55,344 bases of DNA from an uncultured Mycolicibacterium sp. (GCF_937941905.1 NZ_CALDGS010000038.1:1-55344), one strand, 5' to 3'. Shown: positions 8,670 through 16,378, counted from the stretch's first letter. The notes: a model not told the origin generated them from the letters alone. Program-made: numbers and translations.

Positions 8670-9650
8670 CTACCGGGGCACCGGGACCGACGCCAGGATG
8701 CCCTCCAGCACCCCGTCGGCGTCCGCGCCCTCCAGTTGCGCCTCCGGACGCAGCACGATGCGGTGCCGCAGCGTCGCGCGGGCCATCGCCTTCACATCGT
8801 CGGGGGTGACGTAGTTGCGCCCGGACAGCCACGCCCACGCCCGCGAGGTGGCCAGCAGCGCGGTCGCACCGCGCGGCGACACCCCCAGCTGCAGCGCCGG
8901 CGAATGCCGGGTCGCGCCGACGAGATCGACGATGTAGCCCAGCACCTCGTTGCCGACCAGCACCCGGCGCACCGCGTCGCGGCCCGCCGCCAGCTCGGCC
9001 GGCCCGGCCACCGGCCGCACCGCCGACAGGTCACGCGGATCGAAGCCCTGCGCGTGGCGGGCCAGGATCGCGATCTCCTGGTCCCGCGGCGGCAGCGGCA
9101 CGTTGAGCTTGAGCAGGAACCGGTCCAGCTGGGCCTCGGGCAGCTGGTAGGTGCCCTCGTACTCGATCGGGTTCTGGGTGGCCGCGACGATGAACGGGTC
9201 CGGCAGCGGCCGGGGCTCGCCCTCGACGCTGACCTGCCGCTCCTCCATCGCCTCCAGCAGGGCGGCCTGGGTCTTCGGTGGGGTGCGGTTGATCTCGTCG
9301 GCCAGCAGCAGATTCGTGAACACCGGGCCGGGCCGGAACTCGAACTCGGCGGTGCGCGCGTCGTAGACCAGCGACCCGGTCACGTCACCGGGCATCAGGT
9401 CCGGGGTGAACTGCAGCCGTTTGAAGTCCAGTCGCAGCGCGGCGGCCAGGGTGCGCACCAGCAGGGTCTTGGCCACGCCGGGCACCCCCTCGAGCAACAC
9501 GTGGCCGCGGCAGAGCAGGGCGATCACCAGGCCGCTGACCACGGCGTCCTGGCCCACCACGGCTTTGCCGATCTCGCTGCGCAGCGCCAGCAGGGCGGTG
9601 CGCGCCGACTCGGCGCCGGCCTCCGGGGTCGGTTCTGCGGACTGCGTCAC
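8670..9650 (-). CDS. moxR2: MoxR-type AAA+ ATPase
   Basis: A 326-residue MoxR family chaperone-like ATPase. Walker A GVPGVAKT (about residue 48), Walker B LLADEINR, sensor-1 region VAATQNPIEYEGTYQLPEAQLDRF and the C-terminal lid (SPRGATALLATSRAWAWLSG) are all present. It is thought to use ATP to remodel or activate proteins carrying vWA or DUF58 folds. The GTG start overlaps the upstream stop as GTGA (9650-9647), giving translational coupling to the DUF4350 gene. Ortholog of Rv3692. Confidence 0.93.
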   Translation of the reverse strand: MTQSAEPTPEAGAESARTALLALRSEIGKAVVGQDAVVSGLVIALLCRGHVLLEGVPGVAKTLLVRTLAAALRLDFKRLQFTPDLMPGDVTGSLVYDARTAEFEFRPGPVFTNLLLADEINRTPPKTQAALLEAMEERQVSVEGEPRPLPDPFIVAATQNPIEYEGTYQLPEAQLDRFLLKLNVPLPPRDQEIAILARHAQGFDPRDLSAVRPVAGPAELAAGRDAVRRVLVGNEVLGYIVDLVGATRHSPALQLGVSPRGATALLATSRAWAWLSGRNYVTPDDVKAMARATLRHRIVLRPEAQLEGADADGVLEGILASVPVPR

Positions 9651-10786
9651 GACTGTGCGACCTGCCTTTCGATGTCGTCGAGCACACGGGCGAGGGTGAC
9701 CAGATCGTCGTCGCTCTCCGGCGGCGGACCATACAGCACGCGGCCGACCTCGTCGGGACGGTGACCGCAGCGCGCCGCGACCGCGGCGACCACCGCGGGC
9801 GGCGGGGCCGCCGGGCCGAGCCCCAGCCGCGGCACCAGCCGGTGCAGGGCGGCGGTCCGCAACGCCTCGGCCGCCCGGTCCCGGGCCCGCCGCGACCGGT
9901 ACAGCCGGCCCCGGCCCTCCACCGTCTCGGAGGCCCGCACCACGACCGGCAGTCGCTCGGCCACCAGCGGCCCGAGGCGGCGACCCTGCCAGACCGCGAC
10001 CAGCACCACCACGACCACCAGCTGCAGCACGATCCAGCCGACCCGGTCCGGGATGAGTTCGGTCAGCGTGGCGTCGCCCGGCCCGCGCCCCGCCTCGGGC
10101 TGCTGCGGGGCGTACCAGACCAGCCGCGGCCGGGCCCCGGCCAGGTTCATCGCCAGCGCGGCGTTGCCCTCCTCGGTCAGCGCGGCGTTGGTCAGGAACC
10201 CGCCGCTGCCGAGCACCGTGACGGTGCGCCCGCCGTCGCGGTAGCGCACCACGGCACCGCCGTAGCACCGGGTGACCTCGGTGCCGCCGACGGGCAGATA
10301 GGTCTCGGCGCCGCCGAGCCGCGCCGTGCCGGCGCGCACCGCCGCGGGCAGGTCGCACTCCGGCTCGGGACGCACCCGGCCGTGGGTGTCGCGGCGGATG
10401 CGCGGGGTCAGTTCGGTGCGGGCCGCGGTGTCCGGCTCCACGACGAGCAGATCCCCCGGCAGCTCGCGCAGTTCGCGCAGGTGCTCCTCGGTCATGAAGA
10501 AGGTGTGCGCGACCAGGATCTGGCCGTCGGCGCGGGCCGCCCGGCGCACGTCGTCGAAGGTCTCGGCGGCGACGACGTCGACCCCGTGCTCGCGCAGCAG
10601 CGTCACCAGGGCGTGCGCCCCCCGCGGGGTGGTCGCCTCCGGGTCCAGCGGGCCGCCCGGGCGGGTGGCGGTCAGCAGTGCGGTCAGCGTCGCGACCGCG
10701 CCCAGTGCCAGCAGCGCGGCCGCCACCCAGGCGGCGGTGCGCCACCGCGAGGCGGACCGGGCGCGGGTTGCGGTGTCGGTGTTCAC
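9647..10786 (-). CDS. DUF4350 domain membrane protein
   Basis: The 379-residue protein has an N-terminal membrane helix (WVAAALLALGAVATLTALLTA), then a soluble extracytoplasmic DUF4350 region beginning GGPLDPEATTPRGAHALVTLLREHGVDV, a second helix near residue 255 (GWIVLQLVVVVVLVAVW), and a cytoplasmic tail. DUF4350 resembles a glutamine-amidotransferase-like or GldG/IFT52-like fold without obvious catalysis. Ortholog of Rv3691. The GTG start overlaps the DUF4129 stop as GTGA (10786-10783), and its own stop overlaps the MoxR start. The operon context suggests a membrane complex worked on by the MoxR ATPase. Confidence 0.83.
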   Translation of the reverse strand: MNTDTATRARSASRWRTAAWVAAALLALGAVATLTALLTATRPGGPLDPEATTPRGAHALVTLLREHGVDVVAAETFDDVRRAARADGQILVAHTFFMTEEHLRELRELPGDLLVVEPDTAARTELTPRIRRDTHGRVRPEPECDLPAAVRAGTARLGGAETYLPVGGTEVTRCYGGAVVRYRDGGRTVTVLGSGGFLTNAALTEEGNAALAMNLAGARPRLVWYAPQQPEAGRGPGDATLTELIPDRVGWIVLQLVVVVVLVAVWQGRRLGPLVAERLPVVVRASETVEGRGRLYRSRRARDRAAEALRTAALHRLVPRLGLGPAAPPPAVVAAVAARCGHRPDEVGRVLYGPPPESDDDLVTLARVLDDIERQVAQS

Positions 10787-11418
10787 CGGGGCTGCCCCCA
10801 GCCGTCCGGCCCGGCCGGCACCGCCGGCCGGGCGCGCAGCCGGTCGTCGAGCGCGGCCACCAGCCGGTAGCCCTCGGCGGTGCCCGGCCGCTGCCCGTAC
10901 GCGACGTCGTTGAACACCGTTGCGGCCGCTGCAAACTCGCCGGCCAGTCGGGGCAGTACCGCACCGGCGTCGCGGGCCAGCTCGGTGGCGGTGCGGCCGG
11001 GCGCCGGCGGGAGCAGGCCGGACTCCTCCAGGTCGCGGGCCACCGCGCGCAGCCGGTGCCGGATCGCGGCGGCCCAGTCGCCGGCGGCGGCGTGCTGCTC
11101 GGCGGTGGCACGGTGCTCGGCGGCGGTCAGTTCGTGGTGCCCGAACAGCGGTGCCCCGGAACGGTTGGTGCGCATGGTGCGCCGCGCGATGCGCACCGCC
11201 GCCACCACGCCCGCGGCCAGCACCAACAGCAGCACCGTCAGCGTCACCCAGCCGCCCGGGAACGCGGTGTCGCCGTAGGCGATGCGCTGCAGCAGCGCGT
11301 CGAACCAGGCCTGCAGCCGCTCCATCCACGATCCGCGCTCGTAGATCGGCTTGGCCAGCTCGGCCTCGGCGGCCTCGCGCGCCGCATCGCGGTCGATCTC
11401 CACGGTGCCCATGCTCAC
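10783..11418 (-). CDS. DUF4129 domain membrane protein
   Basis: The 211-residue protein has a short acidic N-terminus (EIDRDAAREAAEAELAKPIY), one membrane helix (WVTLTVLLLVLAAGVVAAVRIA) and a C-terminal DUF4129 domain. That domain contains the pattern AAAGDWAAAIRHRLRAVARDLEESG and TATELARDAG, also seen at the C-terminus of some transglutaminase-like proteins. Ortholog of Rv3690. I chose GTG 11418, not ATG 11412, because it forms a GTGA overlap with the upstream gene, as do the next two junctions in this operon. Probably part of the MoxR-DUF58 membrane complex. Confidence 0.83.
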   Translation of the reverse strand: MSMGTVEIDRDAAREAAEAELAKPIYERGSWMERLQAWFDALLQRIAYGDTAFPGGWVTLTVLLLVLAAGVVAAVRIARRTMRTNRSGAPLFGHHELTAAEHRATAEQHAAAGDWAAAIRHRLRAVARDLEESGLLPPAPGRTATELARDAGAVLPRLAGEFAAAATVFNDVAYGQRPGTAEGYRLVAALDDRLRARPAVPAGPDGWGQPR

Positions 11419-12716
11419 ACGGTTCGGGTCAGCCACAACTGGTCGGTGGATGCCGCCGGGCCCGTCGCGCCGGACAACAGCACCAGGTCGAACGCCTCGG
11501 CCCGGATGCGCCGGTCGGTGTAGAGCAGCACCGTCACCCCGGCGGCGAACGGGGCGGTGATGATCTGGCCGATGGCACCGCCGACGGTGGTGATCGCCAG
11601 CGACACCACCGCGGCCGTCGCCGACGGGTTGTCGCCGGCGACGACCACCGCCGCGACCACGGCGAACGGCACCGCGACCGCCGTCGAGATCAGCCCGGCC
11701 ACCACCGAGGCGAGCAGCCGGATGCCCAGCACCCGCCAGAAGTCGTTGCGCACCAGGGCATAGGAGCGTCGGACCGCCTCCACGATGCCGAGCCGTTCCA
11801 GCACGATCAGCGGCGGGACGAAACTCAGCACGGTCAGGACCCAGGCCAGCAGCACCAGCGCGCCGATGCCGAGCAGCAGGGCGAACAGGAACCCGCCGAC
11901 CGGGCCGGTGGCCGCCACCGCGACGATCACCAGCAGCGCGGACGCGATCAGCACCGCGGCGCCGGCGAGGGCTGCCAGCACGGAGAACCCGATGAGCGTC
12001 CACAGCCGGCCGCGCAGCCGGTCCCAGGCCTCGCGGGCGGTGATCGGCGCGCCGAACACGGCCCGGCCCACCACCACGGTCAGCATGCCGCTGAGCACCA
12101 GCGAGGAGAACCAGGTGGCCAGCCCGCTGACCCCGTTGGTCCAGGCCATCGTGCCCATCGAGCTGTCGGCGAGCTCGTCGTTTCGCGCGTACGCGGTCAA
12201 CTCGCCGGTCACCGACAGCGGCACCGCCTCCACCAGCAGCACCAGCAGTTGGGTGACCAGCACGACCGCCGTGGTCAGGCCCAGCGTCACCTTGGGGTTG
12301 GCCCGGATGTAGGCCACCGCCGCGTTGAAGATCTCGGCCAGCGTCAGCGGCCGCAGCGGGATGATCCCCGGGCGCGGTGCGGCAGCCGGGTCGGGCCGGC
12401 CGAACCCCGGCGCCGCGCCGTAGCCGGGCGGCGGGGGCGGGTAGCCCGGTGTCCCGTAGCCCGGCGGGGGCGGGGGGTAGCCCGGCGGAGCCCCGTATCC
12501 GGGGGGTGGTCCGTAGCCAGGTGGTGGCCCGTACCCGGGGGGTGGTCCGTAGCCAGGTGGTGGCCCGTACCCGGGTGGGGGCGGCGGATAGCCACCGGTG
12601 GGTCCGTAGCCCGGATAGCCGGGCATCGGCGGGTACCCCGGCGGAACCGGGCCGGGTCGGCCCGACGCGAACGGCGGCGGGCCCGGCGCATCGGACCCGT
12701 CGGGGTCGTTGGTCAT
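11415..12716 (-). CDS. Multi-pass membrane protein with Gly-Tyr-Pro repeat N-terminus
   Basis: The 433-residue protein has a disordered N-terminus (about 1-120) dominated by GYGPPP repeats, then about six long hydrophobic helices resembling the glycerophosphoryl-diester phosphodiesterase membrane-domain/DUF7544-like family (IFNAAVAYIRANPKVTLGL, AREAWDRLRGRLWTLIG, VVAGLISTAVAVPFAVVAA). It resembles Rv3689. Function is unknown; the proline-rich tail may bind partners or wall. The start at ATG 12716 is supported by TTGTCA (12752-12747), a 17-bp spacer, CAGGAT (12729-12724) and 7 nt to the ATG. A second ATG at 12725 falls inside that -10. First gene of the operon running to 7327. Confidence 0.8.
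   Translation of the reverse strand: MTNDPDGSDAPGPPPFASGRPGPVPPGYPPMPGYPGYGPTGGYPPPPPGYGPPPGYGPPPGYGPPPGYGPPPGYGAPPGYPPPPPGYGTPGYPPPPPGYGAAPGFGRPDPAAAPRPGIIPLRPLTLAEIFNAAVAYIRANPKVTLGLTTAVVLVTQLLVLLVEAVPLSVTGELTAYARNDELADSSMGTMAWTNGVSGLATWFSSLVLSGMLTVVVGRAVFGAPITAREAWDRLRGRLWTLIGFSVLAALAGAAVLIASALLVIVAVAATGPVGGFLFALLLGIGALVLLAWVLTVLSFVPPLIVLERLGIVEAVRRSYALVRNDFWRVLGIRLLASVVAGLISTAVAVPFAVVAAVVVAGDNPSATAAVVSLAITTVGGAIGQIITAPFAAGVTVLLYTDRRIRAEAFDLVLLSGATGPAASTDQLWLTRTV
12505..12576. repeat. Two exact 36-bp tandem repeats (GYGPPP coding)
   Basis: Positions 12505-12540 and 12541-12576 are identical to each other except at the last base and encode 12 residues each on the minus strand. They sit in a longer degenerate Gly-Tyr-Pro array from about 12413 to 12605, so copy number may vary between strains. 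Confidence 0.85.
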
Positions 12717-12789
12717 GACACCCATCCTGTCGAGCACCGCCGGAATTGACAACGAGGCCCCGGCGGCGCGCGGTCGGCGGGTAGTCCCG

Positions 12790-12815
12790 GTTTGCCCGGG
12801 CCGGGGCCGGGCTAC
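12790..12815 (+). promoter_or_regulatory. Sigma-F-like promoter (degenerate -10)
   Basis: GTTT (12790-12793), a 16-bp spacer and GGCTAC (12810-12815). The -10 ends exactly 9 nt before the ATG at 12825, the same distance as in the better-matching sites at 15443, 16343 and 18419, so the mRNA would be nearly leaderless. Confidence 0.5.
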
Positions 12816-12824
12816 CCGGTGCGC

Positions 12825-13811
12825 ATGACCCGATTCGGCTACACCCTCATGACCGAACAGAGCGGGCCGAAAGCGCTTGTCGGCTACGCCGTCTCGGCCG
12901 AACGGGCGGGCTTCGACCTCGCGGTGTGCAGCGACCACTACTCGCCCTGGCTGGCCGCGCAGGGCCACGCCCCGAACGCCTGGCCGGTGCTGGGCGCCGT
13001 CGCGCACGCCACCGAGCGAATGGAACTGTTCAGCTACGTCACCTGCCCCACCATGCGCTACCACCCGGCGGTGGTGGCCCAGCAGGCCGCCACCGTGCAG
13101 ATCCTGGCCGACGGGCGCTTCACCCTCGGCCTGGGCAGCGGCGAGAACCTCAACGAGCACGTCGTCGGCCGTGGTTGGCCCACCGTGGCGCGCCGCCACG
13201 ACATGCTGCGCGAGGCGATCGAGATCATCCGGGCGTTGTTCACCGGCGAGCTCGTCGACTACCAGGGCAGCTTCTTCCAGATCGACTCGGCCCGGCTGTG
13301 GGACCTGCCCGAGGTGCCGGTCGCCATCGCCGCGGCGGTGTCGGGGGAGCGCTCGGTGGGCATGTTCAGCCCGCTGGCCGACCACCTCATCGCCGTCGAG
13401 CCGGACCGGGCCGTCGTCGAGGCCTGGCACCGGCACCGCCGCGGCAGCGGCCTGCCCGTCGACATCAGGGTGATCGGTCAGCTGCCGATCTGCTGGGACC
13501 CCGACCGCGACGCCGCGCTGGCCCGCGCCCACGAACAGTTCCGCTGGTTCGCCGGCGGCTGGGCCGTCAACGCCGACCTGCCCACCCCGGCCGGGTTCGC
13601 CGGCGCCACCCGGTTCGTCCGGCCCGAGGACACCGCCGAGGCCATCCCGTGCGGCCCGGACCTCGACGCGATCGTGGCGGCCGCGGCCGCCTACCGCGAC
13701 GCCGGGTTCACCGACATCGCCCTGGTCCAGGTGGGCGACGAGGGGCAGCAGCGGTTCCTCGAGGAGGCCGCCGGGCCACTGCTGCGCCGGCTGCGTGCCG
13801 AGCTGGGCTGA
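12825..13811 (+). CDS. F420-dependent LLM-class oxidoreductase (F420-G6PD-like family)
   Basis: The 328-residue protein has the TIM-barrel luciferase-like fold of the F420-dependent subgroup related to glucose-6-phosphate dehydrogenase Fgd. Visible motifs are RFGYTLMTEQSGPKALVGYA at the N-terminus, FDLAVCSDHYSPWLAAQGHAPNAW, TCPTMRYHPAVVAQQAATVQ, and the cofactor-phosphate segment LGSGENLNEHVVG. It probably transfers hydride to or from coenzyme F420; the substrate is unknown. ATG 12825 is 9 nt downstream of a sigma-F-type -10. It is followed after 71 bp by the Mn catalase gene, which has its own promoter. Confidence 0.88.
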   Translation: MTRFGYTLMTEQSGPKALVGYAVSAERAGFDLAVCSDHYSPWLAAQGHAPNAWPVLGAVAHATERMELFSYVTCPTMRYHPAVVAQQAATVQILADGRFTLGLGSGENLNEHVVGRGWPTVARRHDMLREAIEIIRALFTGELVDYQGSFFQIDSARLWDLPEVPVAIAAAVSGERSVGMFSPLADHLIAVEPDRAVVEAWHRHRRGSGLPVDIRVIGQLPICWDPDRDAALARAHEQFRWFAGGWAVNADLPTPAGFAGATRFVRPEDTAEAIPCGPDLDAIVAAAAAYRDAGFTDIALVQVGDEGQQRFLEEAAGPLLRRLRAELG

Positions 13812-13812
13812 C

Positions 13813-13837
13813 GTTTGGGCGGGCCCTGCCCGGGTAT
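13813..13837 (+). promoter_or_regulatory. Sigma-F promoter of the Mn catalase gene
   Basis: GTTT (13813-13816), 15-bp spacer and GGGTAT (13832-13837) match the mycobacterial sigma-F consensus exactly. It begins 2 bp after the stop of the preceding gene and predicts a leader of about 40 nt, which contains a GGGAGG Shine-Dalgarno. Confidence 0.75.
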
Positions 13838-13882
13838 CCGGCGCCGACCGACCACAAACGACAACAGCCCACGGGAGGGTCG

Positions 13883-14773
13883 ATGTTCATTCACAACAAG
13901 GATCTGCAGTTCGAGGTCCGGGTCGACCGGCCCGACCCCCGGTTCGCCACCCTGCTGCAGGAGCAGTTCGGCGGCGCCAACGGCGAACTCAAGGCCGCCA
14001 TGCAGTACTTCACCCAGGCGTTCGTGCTGCGCCAGAAGAACCCCAAGATGTACGACCTGTTCATGGACATCGCCACCGAGGAGTTCAGCCACCTCGAAAT
14101 CGTCGGGTCGATGATCACGATGCTGCTCGACGGCCTCAACGACGACCTCAAGCAGGCCAACGAGCGCTGTGACTGGATGCCGGCGGTCTCCGGGGGCGGG
14201 CGCGACGACATCATCCACTCGGTGGCGGTCAACCCGCTGTTCTTCACCCTCACCGGCGGCGGGCCGGACGTGAAGGACTCCGCCGGGGTGCCGTGGCAGG
14301 GCACGTTCGTCAACGCCAACGGCGATCCGGCGGTGGACCTGCGCAGCAACCTGGCCGCCGAGTCGCGCGCCAAGGTGGTCTACGAATACCTCAAGCAGTT
14401 CACCGACGACCCGGGCGTGCAGGACACGTTGACGTTCCTGATGACCCGCGAGATCGCGCACTTCCAGCAGTTCACCGCAGCGCTCAACGAGTTGCCGGTG
14501 AACTTCCCGCCCGGCCAACTGCCCGGCGACGACCGCTTCCAGAACGTGGCGTTCAACATGAGCAACGGTCACGGGTCGGCGCGCGGACCGTGGAACGAGG
14601 GGCAGGGGCCGTGGCCCGAGGGGATGTCATGGGACTACGTGGAGAAGCCCGAACAGCAGTGGCTCGGCGGCACCGGGCGGGAGAACAAGGGTGCCGAGCG
14701 CTGCCCGGACGGCCGGCCCGCGGTGCAGGGCGAGAAGCCGTTCACCCACGAACACCACCTGCCCGCAACCTGA
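13883..14773 (+). CDS. Manganese (non-heme) catalase
   Basis: Dismutates hydrogen peroxide with a dimanganese centre, in the cytoplasm. The 296-residue product has the ferritin-like four-helix core. Expected metal ligands appear in GELKAAMQYFTQ (Glu), ATEEFSHLEIVG (Glu and His) and TREIAHFQQF (Glu and His). The C-terminus carries the usual GPWNEGQGPW and EHHLPAT extension. The ATG at 13883 follows ACGGGAGGGTCG. The upstream consensus sigma-F promoter agrees with stationary-phase or stress expression of Mn catalase in fast-growing mycobacteria. A strong hairpin terminator lies 15 bp downstream. Absent from M. tuberculosis as I recall. Confidence 0.95.
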   Translation: MFIHNKDLQFEVRVDRPDPRFATLLQEQFGGANGELKAAMQYFTQAFVLRQKNPKMYDLFMDIATEEFSHLEIVGSMITMLLDGLNDDLKQANERCDWMPAVSGGGRDDIIHSVAVNPLFFTLTGGGPDVKDSAGVPWQGTFVNANGDPAVDLRSNLAAESRAKVVYEYLKQFTDDPGVQDTLTFLMTREIAHFQQFTAALNELPVNFPPGQLPGDDRFQNVAFNMSNGHGSARGPWNEGQGPWPEGMSWDYVEKPEQQWLGGTGRENKGAERCPDGRPAVQGEKPFTHEHHLPAT

Positions 14774-14787
14774 TCGACGCCACCCAA

Positions 14788-14836
14788 CGCAACGGGGCCG
14801 GTACCACCGCGGTGGCGCCGGCCCCGTCCCGTTGCG
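14788..14836. terminator. Bidirectional hairpin terminator
   Basis: CGCAACGGGGCCGG (14788-14801) pairs with the segment 14818-14836, with a 2-nt bulge and a loop of about 16 nt. It stands between the convergent Mn catalase and hemerythrin-like genes. Confidence 0.75.
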
Positions 14837-14848
14837 GATGAGTGGGGG

Positions 14849-15433
14849 CTAGCGGATCTGCGGATCGGGCGGGTTCTTGCGGTGCCGGCCGGAGATCCGG
14901 TCGCGCACATGGTCGACAGCCCCGGCCACGGTGCCCATCGTCAGCTGCGCGGCCCCGCCGGGCGGGGTGTTCGGGTGCGGCCGGGTCGGCGCGACTTCCT
15001 TCGCCTTGAGCAGATTCTCGCCGATCTCCTCGAGCCGGGCCGGGTCGACGGCGGCGCGCACCCGGGGCCACACCACGTCCTGCTCGAACCGGATGTGCTC
15101 GCGCGCGAGCTGCACGAACTCCTGCAGCGCGGCGTGGTAGGCGGGTTCACCCGGGCTGCCCTCGTCCAGCCGCTGCAACAGCTGCTTGCCCAGCTGCTCC
15201 TGCTCGACCGCGTGGTCGGCGAGCGCGTCGCCGTCGTCGAGCGCGCGGCGCACCTCCGGCCAGAACAGCTGTTCCTCGATGGCCTCATGCCTGGACTCGG
15301 CGATGACCAGGTTGGTCACCAGGGTGTCCAGGCCCTCGGTGGCCGGGCCCGGCCGGGCCGGGGCGTCCTCGAGCACCTCCAGCATGCCCAGCACGGCCTC
15401 GTGGTCCTGTCGCAGAAATGTCAACGCATCCAT
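14849..15433 (-). CDS. Hemerythrin HHE domain protein
   Basis: The 194-residue protein has a helical hemerythrin-like domain over about residues 1-135. Probable diiron ligands are in LRQDHEAVLGMLE, AESRHEAIEEQLFWPEV, ADHAVEQEQL and REHIRFEQDVVWPRV. Residues 140-194 form a basic, proline-rich tail (KAKEVAPTRPHPNTPPGG, GRHRKNPPDPQIR). Hemerythrin-like proteins bind O2 or NO or act in peroxide response. Published work in M. smegmatis links such proteins to H2O2 susceptibility and sigma-F. The ATG is 9 nt from a consensus sigma-F -10, so the mRNA is probably almost leaderless. It is divergent from the 53-aa gene. Confidence 0.9.
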   Translation of the reverse strand: MDALTFLRQDHEAVLGMLEVLEDAPARPGPATEGLDTLVTNLVIAESRHEAIEEQLFWPEVRRALDDGDALADHAVEQEQLGKQLLQRLDEGSPGEPAYHAALQEFVQLAREHIRFEQDVVWPRVRAAVDPARLEEIGENLLKAKEVAPTRPHPNTPPGGAAQLTMGTVAGAVDHVRDRISGRHRKNPPDPQIR

Positions 15434-15442
15434 GGCGGGCGC

Positions 15443-15484
15443 ATACCCGGGCGGGTGGGGTTGAAACGGGCGCCCGCCGGGTAG
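15443..15484. promoter_or_regulatory. Back-to-back sigma-F promoters sharing their -35 region
   Basis: Minus strand: GTTT (15467-15464), 15 bp, GGGTAT (15448-15443), serving the hemerythrin gene. Plus strand: GTTG (15460-15463), 15 bp, GGGTAG (15479-15484), serving the 53-aa gene. The two -35 elements are adjacent and the promoters overlap by 8 bp, so firing in both directions at once is unlikely. Confidence 0.7.
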
Positions 15485-15514
15485 CCAGCCGCAAACGACA
15501 CGAAAGGGCGTGCC

Positions 15515-15676
15515 ATGCCGAAAGGTCAGGGAATCTACCGCGACGAGGAACCCCTCGCCGACGAGCAGAAGAAGGGCGGCCGGCCCGGGCCGACCGACCA
15601 GGGCCGGGAGGGCGGGATGGCCACCCGCGAGCTCGCGCCCGACGTCGCCGAACCCGGTGCGGAACCGACCGCCTGA
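15515..15676 (+). CDS. Small hydrophilic protein, 53 aa, unknown function
   Basis: ATG at 15515 follows GAAAGGG, and the frame stops at 15674-15676. The product (MPKGQGIYRDEEPLADEQKK... to ...AEPGAEPTA) has no hydrophobic segment, no Cys or Trp, and is rich in Gly, Glu, Pro, Lys and Asp, so it is probably disordered. A dedicated sigma-F-like promoter 30 nt upstream and a good Shine-Dalgarno argue that it is real. It resembles hydrophilin-type stress proteins only in composition; no motif identifies it. It converges with the catalase-fold gene. Confidence 0.65.
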   Translation: MPKGQGIYRDEEPLADEQKKGGRPGPTDQGREGGMATRELAPDVAEPGAEPTA

Positions 15677-15688
15677 CGAGGGGCGGCG

Positions 15689-16333
15689 TCAGTCGGCGTG
15701 GCGGCCCTCCCGGCTGCGCCGGTAGGCCGCCCGCCGCAGCCCGGCCAGCCATCCCGGCCCCGGCGCGACGCCCGGCGCGGAGTGCAGCACCGGGTCGAAC
15801 GCCACGTCGCCGTCGGTGACCGGCCGCATCACGGTCAGCCGGGCCAGCGGGGTGAACGGCCGCGCCCCGGGCGCCTGCTCGATCGCGAAGACGAGGTGCC
15901 CGTGCCGCAGGGCGCGTTCCACCCCCGCCACCGACAGTCCGCGACCCGCGTCGGTGACCAGTCGGGCGCGCAACCACCACCAGAGGCCGTCGTAACCCAG
16001 CGGCATCAGCGTGGAGAACACCGTGCCCGTCCAGCGGGCCGCCGGAGCCGGCGCCAGCCGGCCGACGCACGACGCCAGCAGCACGTCCCAGGGTCGCCCG
16101 TCGACCGTCGCACGCCAGGCCAGCCCGGCCACGTCCGGCAGCGATCCGGGCAGTCCGACGCCCTTGGAGAGCCGGACCGGCACCGGGCCCGACGGCAGCG
16201 GCAGGCCGACCCCCTCGGGCGCCACCCGGTCCAGCCAACCCTCCGCCACCAGCCCGGCCGGGTGGAACAGCCGCGCACCGCGCAGCGCCGCGCCCAGCCG
16301 GACCGGCAGCGCGGCGAGATCGGAGACGCTCAT
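15689..16333 (-). CDS. Catalase-fold mini-protein (possible small heme protein)
   Basis: The 214-residue protein reads like a shortened heme catalase core. RGARLFHPAGLVAEGWL (His24) lines up with the catalase distal-His segment VVHAKGAGAHGxF. VPVRLSKGVG, PDVAGLAWR and PWDVLLAS line up with VFVRFSTVxG, DxRGFAVK and NWDLVGNN. R200-x3-Y204 near the C-terminus matches the proximal R-x3-Y heme-ligand motif. The distal Asn is not obvious. Such proteins are often labelled only as hypothetical. If heme binds, a peroxidase or peroxide-sensor role is likely. ATG 16333 is 9 nt from a sigma-F-like -10. Homology is by eye, so the fold is likely and the activity unproven. Confidence 0.65.
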   Translation of the reverse strand: MSVSDLAALPVRLGAALRGARLFHPAGLVAEGWLDRVAPEGVGLPLPSGPVPVRLSKGVGLPGSLPDVAGLAWRATVDGRPWDVLLASCVGRLAPAPAARWTGTVFSTLMPLGYDGLWWWLRARLVTDAGRGLSVAGVERALRHGHLVFAIEQAPGARPFTPLARLTVMRPVTDGDVAFDPVLHSAPGVAPGPGWLAGLRRAAYRRSREGRHAD

Positions 16334-16342
16334 CGGACCCGC

Positions 16343-16368
16343 ATGCCCGCCGGCCGGCCGGAGCAAAC
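16343..16368 (-). promoter_or_regulatory. Sigma-F-like promoter of the catalase-fold gene
   Basis: GTTT (16368-16365), 16-bp spacer and GGGCAT (16348-16343), ending 9 nt before the ATG at 16333. Confidence 0.6.
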
Positions 16369-16378
16369 CCGCTGCGGT

